This document shows positions 1 to 7,037 of a DNA stretch of 16,597 nt, piece by piece (within the stretch, counting starts at the first letter, position 1; every line of letters starts with the position of its first letter). Source of the stretch: Ignavibacterium sp037440165 (lineage in GTDB: Bacteria > Bacteroidota > Ignavibacteria > Ignavibacteriales > Ignavibacteriaceae). The stretch spans positions 1 through 16,597 of the forward strand of contig NZ_JBBIUQ010000046.1 in NCBI RefSeq assembly GCF_037440165.1. The letters run 5' to 3'. Position numbers and translations under genes: made by a program. The notes below the pieces were generated by a model. That model was not told the DNA's origin. It saw only the letters and a list, made by a program, of their open reading frames with translations, and did no database searches.

Positions 1-30
1 AAGTAATATTACCATCGATCAAGATTGTAA

Positions 31-62
31 AATAAGGCGAGTGTAAAAGCTCGCCTTATTTA
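31..62. terminator. bidirectional intrinsic terminator
   Basis: An 11-bp perfect inverted repeat, AATAAGGCGAG at 31-41 and CTCGCCTTATT at 50-60, encloses an 8-nt loop. Both flanks are A/T-rich (TATTTA to the right; TTTTACA when read leftwards on the minus strand), so it could end transcription in both directions. It lies 110 nt past the stop of the phosphatase gene on the minus strand and may also close a gene left of the window. Confidence 0.75.
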
Positions 63-171
63 TTTAGTAGTGCTTTGATAATTCTGCATCAAATCTGCAA
101 TTATAAAAATTAATTATGCACCAAAGAGTTGGTTGGTTGAATGCATTATTGTATGGAATTTTTGAATAAAA

Positions 172-825
172 CTATTCTGAAGAATCATTTATTATTGAAA
201 CAAGTTCATCTATTGAATTGATAAGATAATCGGGATTATAAGATTTAAGAATATCAATGTCCCTGTAACCATAAGTTACTACACAAGTTTTTGAGCCGGC
301 ATTCTTTCCACATAAGATATCAAGTTCCGTGTCGCCAACCATAAGAGTTTCAGAAACAGGAATTTTTAACTCCTCACAAATCAGTATCAATGGTTCAGGT
401 GCAGGTTTATGCGGAATCCCATCCCTTCTGCCCATAGTAACATCAAAAAAATCATCAAGATTAAAATGTGTTAATATTTTTTCTGCCTGATCTTGTGCTT
501 TGGTGGTAAGTAAAGAAATTTTAATACTATTAGATTTCAATATCTCCAAAGTTTCTCTTATTCCTTCATAAAGATCAGAGTAATCCACAAATAGAAAATA
601 GTTTTTCTTATATGTTTTTATATAATACTCGAAATCGGGAACATTAATTGAAAAGTATTCGAATATATCTTTAAAGTGTTGTCCGATCATTTGGTTAAAC
701 TTGTCTTCAGGCAGAGTATAATTTATTCCAAGCTGATTGAGAGTTTCTGTTGTAGTCTTATAAATAGTTTTTGCAGACCTAACGAGAGTTCCGTCTAAAT
801 CAAAACAAACATGTTTAATCGCCAT
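172..825 (-). CDS. HAD-superfamily hydrolase, phosphoglycolate phosphatase-like
   Basis: This is a cytosolic phosphatase of the haloacid dehalogenase superfamily, 217 residues. Motif I is DLDGT near residues 9-13 (D9 nucleophile, D11 acid/base), followed by an alpha-helical cap. Motif II is the Thr pair in SLLTTKA, motif III the Lys of HKPAPEP, and motif IV GDTELDI. This is the Gph/PpaX/beta-phosphoglucomutase type; the substrate cannot be read from the sequence. I chose ATG at 825 because MAIKHVCFDLDGT is the normal family start. The open frame continues to 939, but that extension is the wrong-frame reading of the small zinc-ribbon gene upstream. The start codon overlaps the stop of that ORF (ATGGCGATTAA), so translational coupling is likely. 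The gene ends in TAG. Confidence 0.88.
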   Translation of the reverse strand: MAIKHVCFDLDGTLVRSAKTIYKTTTETLNQLGINYTLPEDKFNQMIGQHFKDIFEYFSINVPDFEYYIKTYKKNYFLFVDYSDLYEGIRETLEILKSNSIKISLLTTKAQDQAEKILTHFNLDDFFDVTMGRRDGIPHKPAPEPLILICEELKIPVSETLMVGDTELDILCGKNAGSKTCVVTYGYRDIDILKSYNPDYLINSIDELVSIINDSSE

Positions 826-1003
826 CTGTCGGAGTTTCTTTCTTTTCTTCTGAAGAATTTGGATTAAGACAATCAGCATTTTCGCCTCTGCAACATTCAT
901 CAACATTATATCCGCACACAGCACATTGTCCTTGACCATGAACCCAGATAATTGTTGATGGCTGGTTGCACTAGTTACAAATGAATTTTATTTCGTTTAT
1001 CAT
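815..1003 (-). pseudogene. small four-cysteine zinc-ribbon protein with in-frame amber codon
   Basis: Read on the minus strand from ATG at 1003, the frame gives 62 residues with a single TAG at codon 11 (971-973). The sequence around the stop is FICN*CNQPS, and it continues through WVHGQGQCAVCGYN and DECCRGENADC to an acidic tail. The two knuckles CN*C and CAVC make a zinc ribbon, and the amber codon sits inside the first knuckle. CAG (Gln) to TAG, a single transition, is the simplest origin. The stop TAA at 815-817 overlaps the phosphatase ATG, the arrangement of a real two-gene operon. TAG also ends the phosphatase and the PPK2 gene here, so reassignment is unlikely. No clear Shine-Dalgarno site precedes 1003. 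It may be a true pseudogene or a sequence error. Confidence 0.6.
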
Positions 1004-1071
1004 AAAAAGAAATATTTGCGTGTAAGTTTTATAATCATACAATATTTGATGATTAAAGATAAAAATTTTTC

Positions 1072-1100
1072 TTGTTTTTAATTCATTTTAATTACATTTT
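1072..1100 (+). promoter_or_regulatory. possible promoter of the broken exported-protein gene
   Basis: TTG at 1072-1074 is followed after 18 nt by TACATTTT (1093-1100), a 7/8 match to the Bacteroidetes -7 box TAnnTTTG. It lies about 90 nt upstream of the ATG at 1191. The match is imperfect and the region is very AT-rich, so this is tentative. Confidence 0.28.
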
Positions 1101-1190
1101 CGCACCAGAGAAAAATAAATCCGATTGGCACTCTAATTTCAAGGATTTTAAAACTTTAATCACTCAACAATCAAAAGGAGTAATATAAAA

Positions 1191-1611
1191 ATGAAAAAGC
1201 TCGCTATGTTATATTCTCTTTGTGTTTGCTTTAATGTTTGCAGCAAATACAATTTCATACGCCCAATCACAGCCGGTTCTTTATTTTTGCGAAAGATATG
1301 ACAGCAGAAAAGGAGAAGTTGGTGTTAGTGACAGATTTACCACCGGTTCTTTAACTGTTATGGTAAAAAGTGATTACGCATTAAACCTTACCGATATTGC
1401 TATTTAATACGATAAGTATAACGAGCGTACAGGTAATTTTGATTACTACAAAAAGTTCTACTTCACAATTGAACCTGATATGAAATATGGTTTCTTCTCC
1501 AAGAATGAAGAAAGCGATTTGCGTTTTGACGACCCGGGTTTTTACAGAGTATTTTTACTCGATGAAGACGACAAAACAGTTGCCAGTTCTCTGATTGAAA
1601 TTATAAGATAA
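1191..1611 (+). pseudogene. exported hypothetical protein, broken by a frameshift and an ochre codon
   Basis: A good Shine-Dalgarno site (AAAAGGAG, 1173-1180) precedes ATG 1191, which starts MKKLAMLYSL. One extra base near 1211-1222 shifts the frame; the next frame continues the hydrophobic core as VFALMFAANTISYAQ, so the two halves form one signal peptide. The mature part (SQPVLYFCERYDSR, then DRFTTGSLTVMVK) is open until TAA at 1405-1407. The same frame then resumes as YDKYNERTG, KFYFTIEPDMKYGFF, PGFYRVFLLDED and SSLIEIIR, ending at TAA 1609-1611. Repaired, it would be a protein of about 139 residues with a signal peptide and a beta-rich body. I do not recognise the family for certain. The strong terminator just after 1611 confirms the original gene end. 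A GTG at 1222 would give only a 61-residue fragment. Confidence 0.72.
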
Positions 1612-1621
1612 AATTTTTAAT

Positions 1622-1655
1622 AAAGCGGTATCGAATCGGTACCGCTTTTTGTTTT
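1622..1655 (+). terminator. intrinsic terminator of the broken gene
   Basis: The arms 1622-1633 and 1637-1648 pair over 12 bp (one G-T wobble) around an AAT loop, with a GCGGTA/TACCGC core. The right arm runs into TTTTTGTTTTC. It starts 10 nt after the stop codon at 1611. Confidence 0.85.
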
Positions 1656-1677
1656 CTCTTCTCTCGCCTTTTAATCT

Positions 1678-1685
1678 TATCTTTG
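1678..1685 (+). promoter_or_regulatory. TAnnTTTG -7 box before the YpdA-like gene
   Basis: TATCTTTG matches the Bacteroidetes-type -7 consensus exactly. If transcription starts 5-7 nt after the final G, the mRNA leader before ATG 1696 would be only about 4-6 nt. This fits the absence of any Shine-Dalgarno site. I see no well-spaced -33 TTG. Confidence 0.45.
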
Positions 1686-1695
1686 TTATTAAAAA

Positions 1696-2664
1696 ATGGA
1701 ATTAAATACAATAATAATTGGTGCCGGACCCATCGGCTTAACCTGCGGAATTGAAGCAGCAAAAAGAAATCTTTCATATATCGTTTTAGAAAAAGGTTGT
1801 ATTGTAAACTCTGTGTTTAACTATCCTGTTAACATGACTTTCTTCTCCACTTCAGACAGATTAGAAATTGGAAATGTCCCGTTTGTTTCCCACGGAGATA
1901 AACCCACAAGAAGAGAAGCTCTTGAATATTACCGAAGAGTAGTTGATGCGTGGAAACTTAAAATCTACACCTATGAAAAAGTTATGTCAATTAAAAAACA
2001 AGAAAAACAGTTTATCATAGAGACCAGTAAATCAAAGTACAAATGTGAAAATGTAATTATCTCAACCGGATTTTTTGATTATCCGAATTTGCTGAATATT
2101 CCTGGCGAGAATCTTCCGAAGGTATTCCACTACTTTAAAGAAGCACATCCTTTTGCAAATAAAAAAGTAGCAGTTATTGGTGCAGGCAATTCAGCAGTTG
2201 ATGTGGCGTTGGAAACTTTCCGAAGAGGTGCTGAGGTGACGATGGTTATTCGCGAAGATAAACTTAAAGACAGTGTAAAATATTGGGTAAAACCTGATAT
2301 TGAAAACAGAATTAAAGAAGGTTCAATCAAAGCTTATTTCAATTCAGTTGTTACCGAAATTAAAGAAACTGAAATTTTGATTAAGATTGCTGATGGAATT
2401 ATTAGGCTTAAAAACGATTTTGTTTTTGCTATGACCGGTTATCATCCGGATTATAAATTTTTATCTGATGCCGGAATAAAATTTTCATCAGACGATATCA
2501 AAACTCCTGTTTTCAATCCCGAAACATTTCAAACAAGTGTTGAAGGATTATTTCTTGCAGGAGTGGTTTGCGGAGGGATGGGAACAAACAAATGGTTTAT
2601 TGAAAATTCAAGAGATCATGCAGAAAAAATTTTTAATTACATCACAGGACACAAAAAGCTTTAA
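1696..2664 (+). CDS. ypdA: YpdA-family FAD/NAD(P)-dependent disulfide reductase
   Basis: This cytosolic flavoprotein of 322 residues belongs to the family of putative bacillithiol-disulfide reductases (YpdA/Bdr), which use NADPH to reduce oxidised low-molecular-weight thiol. The FAD-binding GxGxxG motif is at the N-terminus (IIIGAGPIGL). It is followed by LEKGCIVNSVFNYP and MTFFSTSDRLEIGNVPF, both typical of YpdA. A second Rossmann motif for NADPH is GAGNSAVDVALE near residue 161. The C-terminal FAD contact GVVCGGMGTNKWFIENSRDH is also family-like. The cysteine described as redox-active in the Firmicute enzymes (GGGPCGL) is isoleucine here (GAGPIGL); Bacteroidetes relatives may share this. 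There is no ribosome binding site, and ATG 1696 lies just downstream of a promoter-like box. The aldolase gene follows 84 nt later with its own probable promoter. Confidence 0.85.
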   Translation: MELNTIIIGAGPIGLTCGIEAAKRNLSYIVLEKGCIVNSVFNYPVNMTFFSTSDRLEIGNVPFVSHGDKPTRREALEYYRRVVDAWKLKIYTYEKVMSIKKQEKQFIIETSKSKYKCENVIISTGFFDYPNLLNIPGENLPKVFHYFKEAHPFANKKVAVIGAGNSAVDVALETFRRGAEVTMVIREDKLKDSVKYWVKPDIENRIKEGSIKAYFNSVVTEIKETEILIKIADGIIRLKNDFVFAMTGYHPDYKFLSDAGIKFSSDDIKTPVFNPETFQTSVEGLFLAGVVCGGMGTNKWFIENSRDHAEKIFNYITGHKKL

Positions 2665-2672
2665 GCTCTACA

Positions 2673-2703
2673 TTGGAATAGCTGAACACCATTAGTATTT
2701 TTA
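2673..2703 (+). promoter_or_regulatory. probable promoter of the aldolase gene
   Basis: TTG (2673-2675) is followed after 20 nt by TATTTTTA (2696-2703), a 7/8 match to TAnnTTTG with typical Bacteroidetes spacing. The predicted start is about 40 nt before ATG 2749, which leaves room for the AGGAG at 2739-2743. Confidence 0.45.
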
Positions 2704-2748
2704 CAATGCACATTAAAAGAAACTATAAATTAAACCTCAGGAGTTAAT

Positions 2749-3798
2749 ATGATAGACAAAATTAAAGAACTTCTTGGTAATGAAGCAGATTCACTTCTGA
2801 ATTACAAAGCAAAATTTCCAAAAGAAAAAATTCATCTGCCGGGACCAGATTTTGTTGATAGAATTTTCGCTCCCTCAGATAGAAACATTAATGTATTGAG
2901 AAATCTTCAATGGATTTTTAATACGGGAAGATTAGCAGGTACTGGTTATTTGTCAATACTTCCGGTTGATCAGGGAATTGAACACAGTGCAGGAGCTTCA
3001 TTTGCACCAAATCCAGATTACTTTGATCCCGAAAACATTGTTAAGCTTGCAATGGAAGGCGGCTGCAATGCTGTTGCATCAACTCTTGGTGTGCTTGGAA
3101 TGACAGCAAGAAAGTATGCACACAAAATTCCTTTCATTGTAAAAATAAACCACAATGAACTTCTTACTTATCCAAACAAGTATGATCAAATTATGTTTGC
3201 TGGCGTAAGACAGGCATATGATATGGGTGCAGCAGCTGTTGGAGCGACAATTTATTTTGGTTCAGAAGAAAGCACAAGACAAATTCAGGAAGTTAGCGAT
3301 GCATTTGCTTATGCACACGAACTTGGAATGGCTACAATTTTATGGTGCTATCTCAGGAACTCTGCATTCAAGACAAAAGAAAAAGATTATCATGTTTCAG
3401 CTGATTTAACCGGACAGGCAAATCACTTAGGTGTTACAATTGAAGCTGACATTATCAAACAGAAACTTCCCGAAAACAATGGTGGTTATAACGCATTGAA
3501 TTTTGGCAAAACACATAAAAAAGTTTATTCTGATTTGACTTCAGACAATCCCATTGATTTAACAAGATATCAGGTAATTAATAACTATATGGGAAGAGCT
3601 GGATTGATAAACAGCGGTGGTGCAAGCGGTGAAAACGATTTTGTAGAAGCTGCAAGAACCGCTGTTATTAACAAACGTGCCGGCGGAATGGGATTAATCT
3701 CAGGAAGAAAAGCATTCCAGAGACCCATGGAAGATGGTGTTAAACTTCTCAATCTTATTCAGGATGTTTATCTCACCAAAGAAGTAACTATTGCATAA
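2749..3798 (+). CDS. fbaB: class I fructose-bisphosphate aldolase (FbaB/DhnA type)
   Basis: This is a cytosolic glycolytic and gluconeogenic enzyme that reversibly cleaves fructose 1,6-bisphosphate to dihydroxyacetone phosphate and glyceraldehyde 3-phosphate. The 349 residues match the usual length of bacterial FbaB and align along the whole chain. Landmarks are LPVDQGIEHSAG (72-83), KINHNELLTYPNKYDQ, ATIYFGSEES, the ADIIKQK segment with the probable Schiff-base lysine K237, and a phosphate-binding end with MGRAGLINSGG and NKRAGGMGLISGRKAFQ. The start ATG 2749 has AGGAG at 2739-2743 at normal spacing. The gene ends in TAA and is closed by a terminator 22 nt later, so it is probably a single-gene transcript. 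Nothing is missing or unusual. Confidence 0.96.
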   Translation: MIDKIKELLGNEADSLLNYKAKFPKEKIHLPGPDFVDRIFAPSDRNINVLRNLQWIFNTGRLAGTGYLSILPVDQGIEHSAGASFAPNPDYFDPENIVKLAMEGGCNAVASTLGVLGMTARKYAHKIPFIVKINHNELLTYPNKYDQIMFAGVRQAYDMGAAAVGATIYFGSEESTRQIQEVSDAFAYAHELGMATILWCYLRNSAFKTKEKDYHVSADLTGQANHLGVTIEADIIKQKLPENNGGYNALNFGKTHKKVYSDLTSDNPIDLTRYQVINNYMGRAGLINSGGASGENDFVEAARTAVINKRAGGMGLISGRKAFQRPMEDGVKLLNLIQDVYLTKEVTIA

Positions 3799-3820
3799 TA
3801 TCTTGCATTGGTAATTTTAT

Positions 3821-3848
3821 AAAGGCGAGCCGATTGCCCGCCTTTTTA
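3821..3848 (+). terminator. intrinsic terminator of the aldolase gene
   Basis: AAAGGCG (3821-3827) pairs with CGCCTTT (3839-3845), with extra inner pairing around CGATT. The run TTTTT and AT-rich sequence follow. The core resembles the hairpins at 31-60 and 9660-9681. Confidence 0.82.
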
Positions 3849-4008
3849 ATTTATTGGTTTGACTTCGCACACGAATAATTTTTTAGCATGAACGGATGTT
3901 TGGATGGATGCATGAAATGAGAATTAAAATTTCATCCTTATACCATATACTACTTTTCCCAATAACTTACACACCAATATAAAATTGTTTTGAATGCTTT
4001 ATTAGTAA

Positions 4009-4902
4009 TCAATGTCCTTCGCCGTAATTCTTTTCACCCACTTCGATTCTAAGTTTCAGATAATTTTGTTCTGGTGGCAAAGGGCAGGTTGCATATTTTG
4101 TAAATACACAAGGTGGATTGTATGCTTTGTTGAAATCCAATATTATTATTCCCAATGAATCAGGTTTATCAACATATAAAAACCTTCCTCCGCCATAAGT
4201 TTCCTCTCCGCTTGTTTCATCGGCAAAAATCAGAAATAATTTATTTCCTCCATCAATTGCATCAATACGAAAAGTCTTCCCTTCCTTTTCGAATACTACT
4301 GCGCCGGGTGACAATTCTTCTTCTATTTGTCCAAGAACATTTGGAACATATATTTTATTAGGAGGATTGTAAGCTTCAAATCTCGCATTAAATTTCCACT
4401 CAGAGTGAATCGGGTATCTTTCTATTCCTTTAAAGTTTTTTACCAAAGGTGATTCCATGTCCCTGAATCTGATTCCATATTTATCACCGCGAATAATCAG
4501 ATTCCATTTTATAGTTCCATATTCAAAAACAGTCATGTCTTTTTTCTGATCATCAATCATTATTATTACTTTTACTGGTTTACCACCAAGCAAAACTTCA
4601 ACACCGTCATAAACTTTCATTGTTACTGTTGAATCTTCAAATATAAACTCACCCAAATGAGCAGGAACCTTATCAGACTCGATAATAACATCGTTGTCCT
4701 GCGCTGAACCAAATTTATTTACTCCGGGTTTTAACCATGTTCTTCCAACCAGATTCAGCCAACCGTCAGGAGCTTTAAGTCTTTCGATTCTTTTCCGATG
4801 CCAGTCGTTTATTTCTTTTACATATTCCGGATTTTCTTCAACAGTTTTTTTACAACCAATAATTACTGCAAGAAAAACTATAAAGATGATTGTGTGTTTC
4901 AT
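4009..4902 (-). CDS. DUF1684 family lipoprotein
   Basis: This is a predicted lipoprotein of 297 residues: the signal MKHTIIFIVFLAVIIGC ends in a lipobox with Cys17. The mature part starts KKTVEENPEYVKEINDWH, and APDGWLNLVGRTWLKPG is characteristic of the DUF1684 family. The conserved C-terminus is also there: ADETSGEETYGGGRFL, LDFNKAYNPPC and FTKYATCPLPP. The biochemical role of the family is not established as far as I know. The paired cysteines in PPC and ATC are conserved in the family. The gene is last in a three-gene minus-strand run, 27 nt after the radical SAM gene, with only a weak AAGG upstream of ATG 4902. The plus-strand open frames inside it are shadows. Confidence 0.85.
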   Translation of the reverse strand: MKHTIIFIVFLAVIIGCKKTVEENPEYVKEINDWHRKRIERLKAPDGWLNLVGRTWLKPGVNKFGSAQDNDVIIESDKVPAHLGEFIFEDSTVTMKVYDGVEVLLGGKPVKVIIMIDDQKKDMTVFEYGTIKWNLIIRGDKYGIRFRDMESPLVKNFKGIERYPIHSEWKFNARFEAYNPPNKIYVPNVLGQIEEELSPGAVVFEKEGKTFRIDAIDGGNKLFLIFADETSGEETYGGGRFLYVDKPDSLGIIILDFNKAYNPPCVFTKYATCPLPPEQNYLKLRIEVGEKNYGEGH

Positions 4903-4929
4903 ATTTATGCCTTAAATGAATTTAAAGTT

Positions 4930-5835
4930 TTAATTTACAAATCCCCTGTTAAGACCTTTTGACTTTGCATACTCAAGAACTTTTTCATATTCAGTCATTC
5001 GGATTCTTCTGCTTAGTTCAAAAAACTCATCAGCTTTATACGAAGGATGATACTGCTCCATAATATTTACATAAGTGCTTTTTGAAATTTCATCGGCAAT
5101 AAAATCGATAACTTTTTCTGAACCAGCAATATCATTAGGCAGAACCAGATGTCTAACAAGCAAACCTCTATTAGCAATACCATTTCTGTTAATGTGAAGA
5201 TCACCCACTTGCCGATGCATTTCTTTAATTGCAGCTCTCACAACATTCCAATAATTTTTTATTCCTGAAAATCTTAAAGCAACTTCGTTATCAGAATATT
5301 TTATATCAGGCATATAGATGTCAATAATATTTTCCAGCAGCTTAAGAGTTTCAACCGATTCATATCCGCCGCAGTTATAAACAAGAGGGATTTCCAATCC
5401 TTTATCAATGGCAATTAGAAGCGCCCGAACAATCTGCGGAACAAAATGTGTAGGTGTAACTAAGTTAATATTATGGCAGCCTCTTCGTTGTAATGAAATC
5501 ATTATGTCTGATAATTCTTCAACAGAAATTTTTTTACCAACTCCCAACTGACTTATATCATAGTTCTGACAATAAACACAGGCCAAATTACAATTTGTAA
5601 AAAAGATTGTTCCCGAACCATAAAGTCCAACTAATTCCGGTTCTTCACCGAAATGCGGACCATAGCTTGAAATAAAAATTTCATCTGTTGAATTACAATT
5701 TCCTGTTTCACCGGCAGTTCGATTGACATCGCATTCGTTTGGACAAAGTCTGCAATCTTCCAGCATTCTAGAAAGTATATCAGCTCTTAGCTGAAGTTCA
5801 TTTGGATTTAGCTTTTCCAAATAAAGTGGAAGCAT
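4930..5835 (-). CDS. radical SAM protein of the PflX / COG1313 type
   Basis: This 301-residue cytosolic Fe-S enzyme resembles pyruvate formate-lyase activases. The radical SAM cluster motif CxxxCxxC is at 82-89 (CNLACVYC), preceded by GSGTIFFT. Upstream is the N-terminal cysteine set CRLCPNECDVNR with GETGNC (C28, C31, C35, C47), typical of this subgroup, which may bind a second metal centre. Later segments NLVTPTHFVPQI, IYMPDIKYSD and LLVRHLVLPN are conserved in the family. No formate-lyase-like glycyl radical enzyme is in the window, so the substrate is unknown. The start ATG 5835 lies 11 nt after the stop of the EamA gene, so co-transcription is very likely. I see no strong Shine-Dalgarno site. 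Confidence 0.87.
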   Translation of the reverse strand: MLPLYLEKLNPNELQLRADILSRMLEDCRLCPNECDVNRTAGETGNCNSTDEIFISSYGPHFGEEPELVGLYGSGTIFFTNCNLACVYCQNYDISQLGVGKKISVEELSDIMISLQRRGCHNINLVTPTHFVPQIVRALLIAIDKGLEIPLVYNCGGYESVETLKLLENIIDIYMPDIKYSDNEVALRFSGIKNYWNVVRAAIKEMHRQVGDLHINRNGIANRGLLVRHLVLPNDIAGSEKVIDFIADEISKSTYVNIMEQYHPSYKADEFFELSRRIRMTEYEKVLEYAKSKGLNRGFVN

Positions 5836-5846
5836 ATTATAAAAAA

Positions 5847-6788
5847 TTATTTCTCGTTGTTACCAAAGAATGAAGAAATATTGATTCCGCTAACTTTAAT
5901 TATACTGAAAAGTAAAATGATTGCGCCAATCCATTGAACGGGACTAAGAATTTTATCGTAAACAAAATATTCAAGTATAACTGCAGATAAAGGAAAAGCA
6001 AGCTCGCAAATAGTTGCAACCGAAGCGCTTATTTTTTTCAATCCGTAGTAATAGAGAAAAATAGCAGGTCCGCCGGTTGAAAAAGCAATAATTAAAAACA
6101 CCACAAACTGATTGGTTGAAATTTTTGAGAATGAATTAAAATCATTAGTAATAAGAACCATCACCAACATGATTATGGCTGTGATTGAAAAACGAAGATA
6201 TGTTCCCAGTTGAAAACCAATATTTCTTAAAGCTCTTTTACTTAGCACAGTAGAAAAACCAAAACTGAATGCAGCTATCAGCGCAAACAATGCTGCTATT
6301 GCTGTTTTATCTCCGGTATTCATTAAAGGCAAATTAAATCCAAAAGTAATTATATAAGCGCCTATAATTGCTAACGAAGCCCAAACGATAAATTCTTTTG
6401 TCAGTTTTTCTTTAAGAATGATAGCCGCAAGTGAAATTGCAAAAACCGGCTGAAGCTTTTGTATAAAAATTACAATTGAAAGATTGACATAATTCACAAA
6501 GAATAAAGCGCGTGTTATTGCCATTGTACCAAGTGCTCCGCCAAAAAAGGCTACTCCTGCAAAAGCTATCCAGTCTTTGTAATGAATATTTCTCAAAGAA
6601 CTAAAATTTTTATAGAAGAAAGGTGTAAGAATTAATGCAACAATAGTTGTTTCAATAAAAACAACTAAAGGTACGGGCAGATTATATAAATACGGTCTAA
6701 GTACAATTCCATCAACAGCCCACAAAGTAGCCGCAAGCGATACTAAAGTAGCAGGAAAGAATTGATTTTTCAATTCACTTTTTAACAT
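5847..6788 (-). CDS. EamA/DMT-family transporter
   Basis: This inner-membrane protein of 313 residues has about ten hydrophobic segments arranged as two EamA repeats (roughly 10-145 and 160-300). Examples are ATLVSLAATLWAVDGIVL, VVFIETTIVALILTPFF, AAFSFGFSTVLSKRAL and VQWIGAIILLFSIIKV. The drug/metabolite transporter superfamily exports metabolites or drugs; the substrate cannot be inferred. The charged C-terminal tail FFGNNEK is cytosolic by the usual topology. It is the first gene of a likely operon with the radical SAM and DUF1684 genes. An exact TAnnTTTG box sits on the minus strand at 6857-6850, about 55 nt before ATG 6788. There is no Shine-Dalgarno site. Confidence 0.88.
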   Translation of the reverse strand: MLKSELKNQFFPATLVSLAATLWAVDGIVLRPYLYNLPVPLVVFIETTIVALILTPFFYKNFSSLRNIHYKDWIAFAGVAFFGGALGTMAITRALFFVNYVNLSIVIFIQKLQPVFAISLAAIILKEKLTKEFIVWASLAIIGAYIITFGFNLPLMNTGDKTAIAALFALIAAFSFGFSTVLSKRALRNIGFQLGTYLRFSITAIIMLVMVLITNDFNSFSKISTNQFVVFLIIAFSTGGPAIFLYYYGLKKISASVATICELAFPLSAVILEYFVYDKILSPVQWIGAIILLFSIIKVSGINISSFFGNNEK

Positions 6789-6849
6789 ATATGAACAATT
6801 TTATTTATAACCCTGAAAAATCTGTTTGACAGCAAAATCTTTTGTCTGA

Positions 6850-6857
6850 CAAAGATA
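6850..6857 (-). promoter_or_regulatory. TAnnTTTG -7 box of the EamA operon
   Basis: On the minus strand 6857-6850 reads TATCTTTG, an exact match and identical to the box before the YpdA-like gene. It predicts a leader of about 55 nt before ATG 6788. A properly spaced -33 element is not obvious. Confidence 0.42.
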
Positions 6858-6871
6858 GTCTAAAAATCAAT

Positions 6872-6896
6872 GTAAAATTTTTACTGTAAATTTTAC
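6872..6896. promoter_or_regulatory. two adjacent AT-rich palindromes in a divergent promoter region
   Basis: GTAAAATTTTTAC (6872-6884) and GTAAATTTTAC (6886-6896) are near-perfect dyads one base apart. They lie between the divergent EamA operon and the gene starting at 7038, and a related half-site TGTAAAAT recurs near 6924. They could be an operator for a dimeric regulator, but the base composition makes chance dyads common. Confidence 0.25.
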
Positions 6897-7037
6897 CAAT
6901 AAACACAATTTTTAATTAACACCTGTAAAATAACACTACAATTTCAGCAATTACAAAGAATGCCAAGTGGAATAAAAGTTGAGAAATCAGGGGAAAAGTA
7001 TTATTAACAAATAATCAACAGAAAGTAGGGTTGAAGG

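Noticed and set aside
826..939. N-terminal extension of the HAD phosphatase back to the start at 939.
   Set aside because: The extra 38 residues have no family match, and the same DNA reads as a cysteine-rich zinc ribbon in another frame. MAIKHVCFDLDGT is the normal start.
971..973. TAG as a reassigned sense codon.
   Set aside because: TAG ends the phosphatase gene (172-174) and the PPK2 gene (12391-12393), so it is an ordinary stop here.
3899..3935. GGATG tandem motif and an ATGAAAT/ATTTCAT dyad in the gap before the DUF1684 gene end.
   Set aside because: The dyad is short, AT-rich and lacks a T-run or GC stem. Nothing else in this 160-nt gap stands out.
4155..4361. Open frames opposite the DUF1684 gene and similar frames opposite other genes.
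   Set aside because: They overlap strongly supported genes, have no ribosome binding sites and give products of shadow composition.
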